Assembly: GCF_024508335.1 (NCBI RefSeq) | Contig: NZ_CP101988.1 | Location: 62,001-126,000 of the forward strand | From: Cellulomonas chengniuliangii | GTDB taxonomy: Bacteria; Actinomycetota; Actinomycetes; Actinomycetales; Cellulomonadaceae | DNA: 64,000 nt | Direction: 5' to 3' | Shown here: piece by piece, positions 63,787-64,000 of the stretch | Position numbering within the stretch: the stretch's first letter is position 1 | Layout: every line of letters starts with the position of its first letter | The notes under the pieces: generated by a model | Database searches by the model: none | What the model saw: the letters and a program-made list of their open reading frames with translations, nothing else | Told to the model about the DNA's origin: nothing | Translations under genes and position numbers: made by a program

Positions 63787-64000
63787 TCACATCGTGGACA
63801 ACGGTGGCGACCCGTGCTCGGGAGCCGTGCGCCCGGGCACAGCGCCGGGCGCCGGTGGGCGGGCCCCCAGACCGCGCGCGGGGAGGACGCGCCCCGAGAG
63901 GGCTGTGCCGAGCAGTGCGATCGCGGCGGCGACGGCGAACCCGGCGACGAACGCGGAGTCCGAGGACTCACCGCCCAGGGCGGTGAACAAGGACCCGGCC
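63787..64000 (-). CDS. C-terminal end of an MFS transporter (5' part off the window)
   Basis: The frame enters from the window edge and stops at 63787. About 70 residues are visible: GSLFTALGGESSDSAFVAGF, one hydrophobic helix (FAVAAAIALLGTALSGRVL) and a Pro-rich tail. The block before the last helix is like that of DHA2-type drug exporters. The gene is partial and the call is of moderate strength. Confidence 0.5.
   Translation of the reverse strand, partial: AGSLFTALGGESSDSAFVAGFAVAAAIALLGTALSGRVLPARGLGARPPAPGAVPGRTAPEHGSPPLSTM

Overview
The window is a high-GC bacterial chromosome segment with dense genes, many GTG starts and many ATGA/TGATG overlaps. The gene families (SigE-type sigma factor, actinobacterial HrpA with a long C-terminus, BMP-type nucleoside ABC importer, DUF2975/HTH pair, YwiC-like protein) point to an actinobacterium, most likely Cellulomonadaceae or a close relative. 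That placement is inference from gene content. I saw no tRNA, rRNA, CRISPR array, prophage or insertion sequence; this reads as ordinary chromosome.

Layout. 1-6000: the end of a membrane protein gene, then a tandem glycine riboswitch in front of gcvP-gcvT-gcvH. 6000-9800: a small LuxR-type HTH protein, a LysR regulator divergent from a YeiH-type exporter, a Nudix hydrolase and an Hsp20 chaperone. 9800-13440: metF-metE, transcribed leftward from a recognisable promoter and a SAM riboswitch. 13500-19030: 3-methyladenine glycosylase, a small hypothetical and the DEAH helicase HrpA. 19200-21500: Mn catalase, a possible micro-gene with an inverted repeat, and an alpha/beta hydrolase. 21676-24749: a compact four-gene operon of two paralogous membrane-anchored repeat proteins flanking an amidoligase-like enzyme and a SigE-family sigma factor. 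I regard this as the best candidate for an undescribed system. 24800-32750: YwiC-like protein, DUF2975/HTH pair, P-loop protein, YbaK deacylase, STAS protein and sbcDC.

32800-52020 is a nucleoside-salvage island. A leftward operon of twelve genes runs from ribokinase through a BMP lipoprotein, an ABC transporter whose ATPase and first permease form one reading frame, a second permease, four nucleoside hydrolases, an SDR, an MFS transporter and pseudouridine-5'-phosphate glycosidase to a PfkB kinase. It has a consensus-like promoter and a palindromic operator, and a LacI regulator is divergent from it. Next comes a fifth, divergent nucleoside hydrolase that lacks the usual HD histidine. Last is a second LacI regulator with a perfect 26-bp palindrome, followed by a glutamine-amidotransferase-like protein and an adenosine/adenine deaminase. 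Together these would import nucleosides, split them to base plus ribose, phosphorylate the ribose, break down pseudouridine phosphate and deaminate the purine.

52075-64000: a membrane-anchored hypothetical, two tandem copies of an ATPase/FtsX-like permease pair (both permeases 857 residues), a GH13 trehalose-synthase-like enzyme coupled to an LLM-class flavin oxidoreductase, a Bcr/CflA-type drug exporter, and the C-terminal end of another MFS transporter cut by the window edge.
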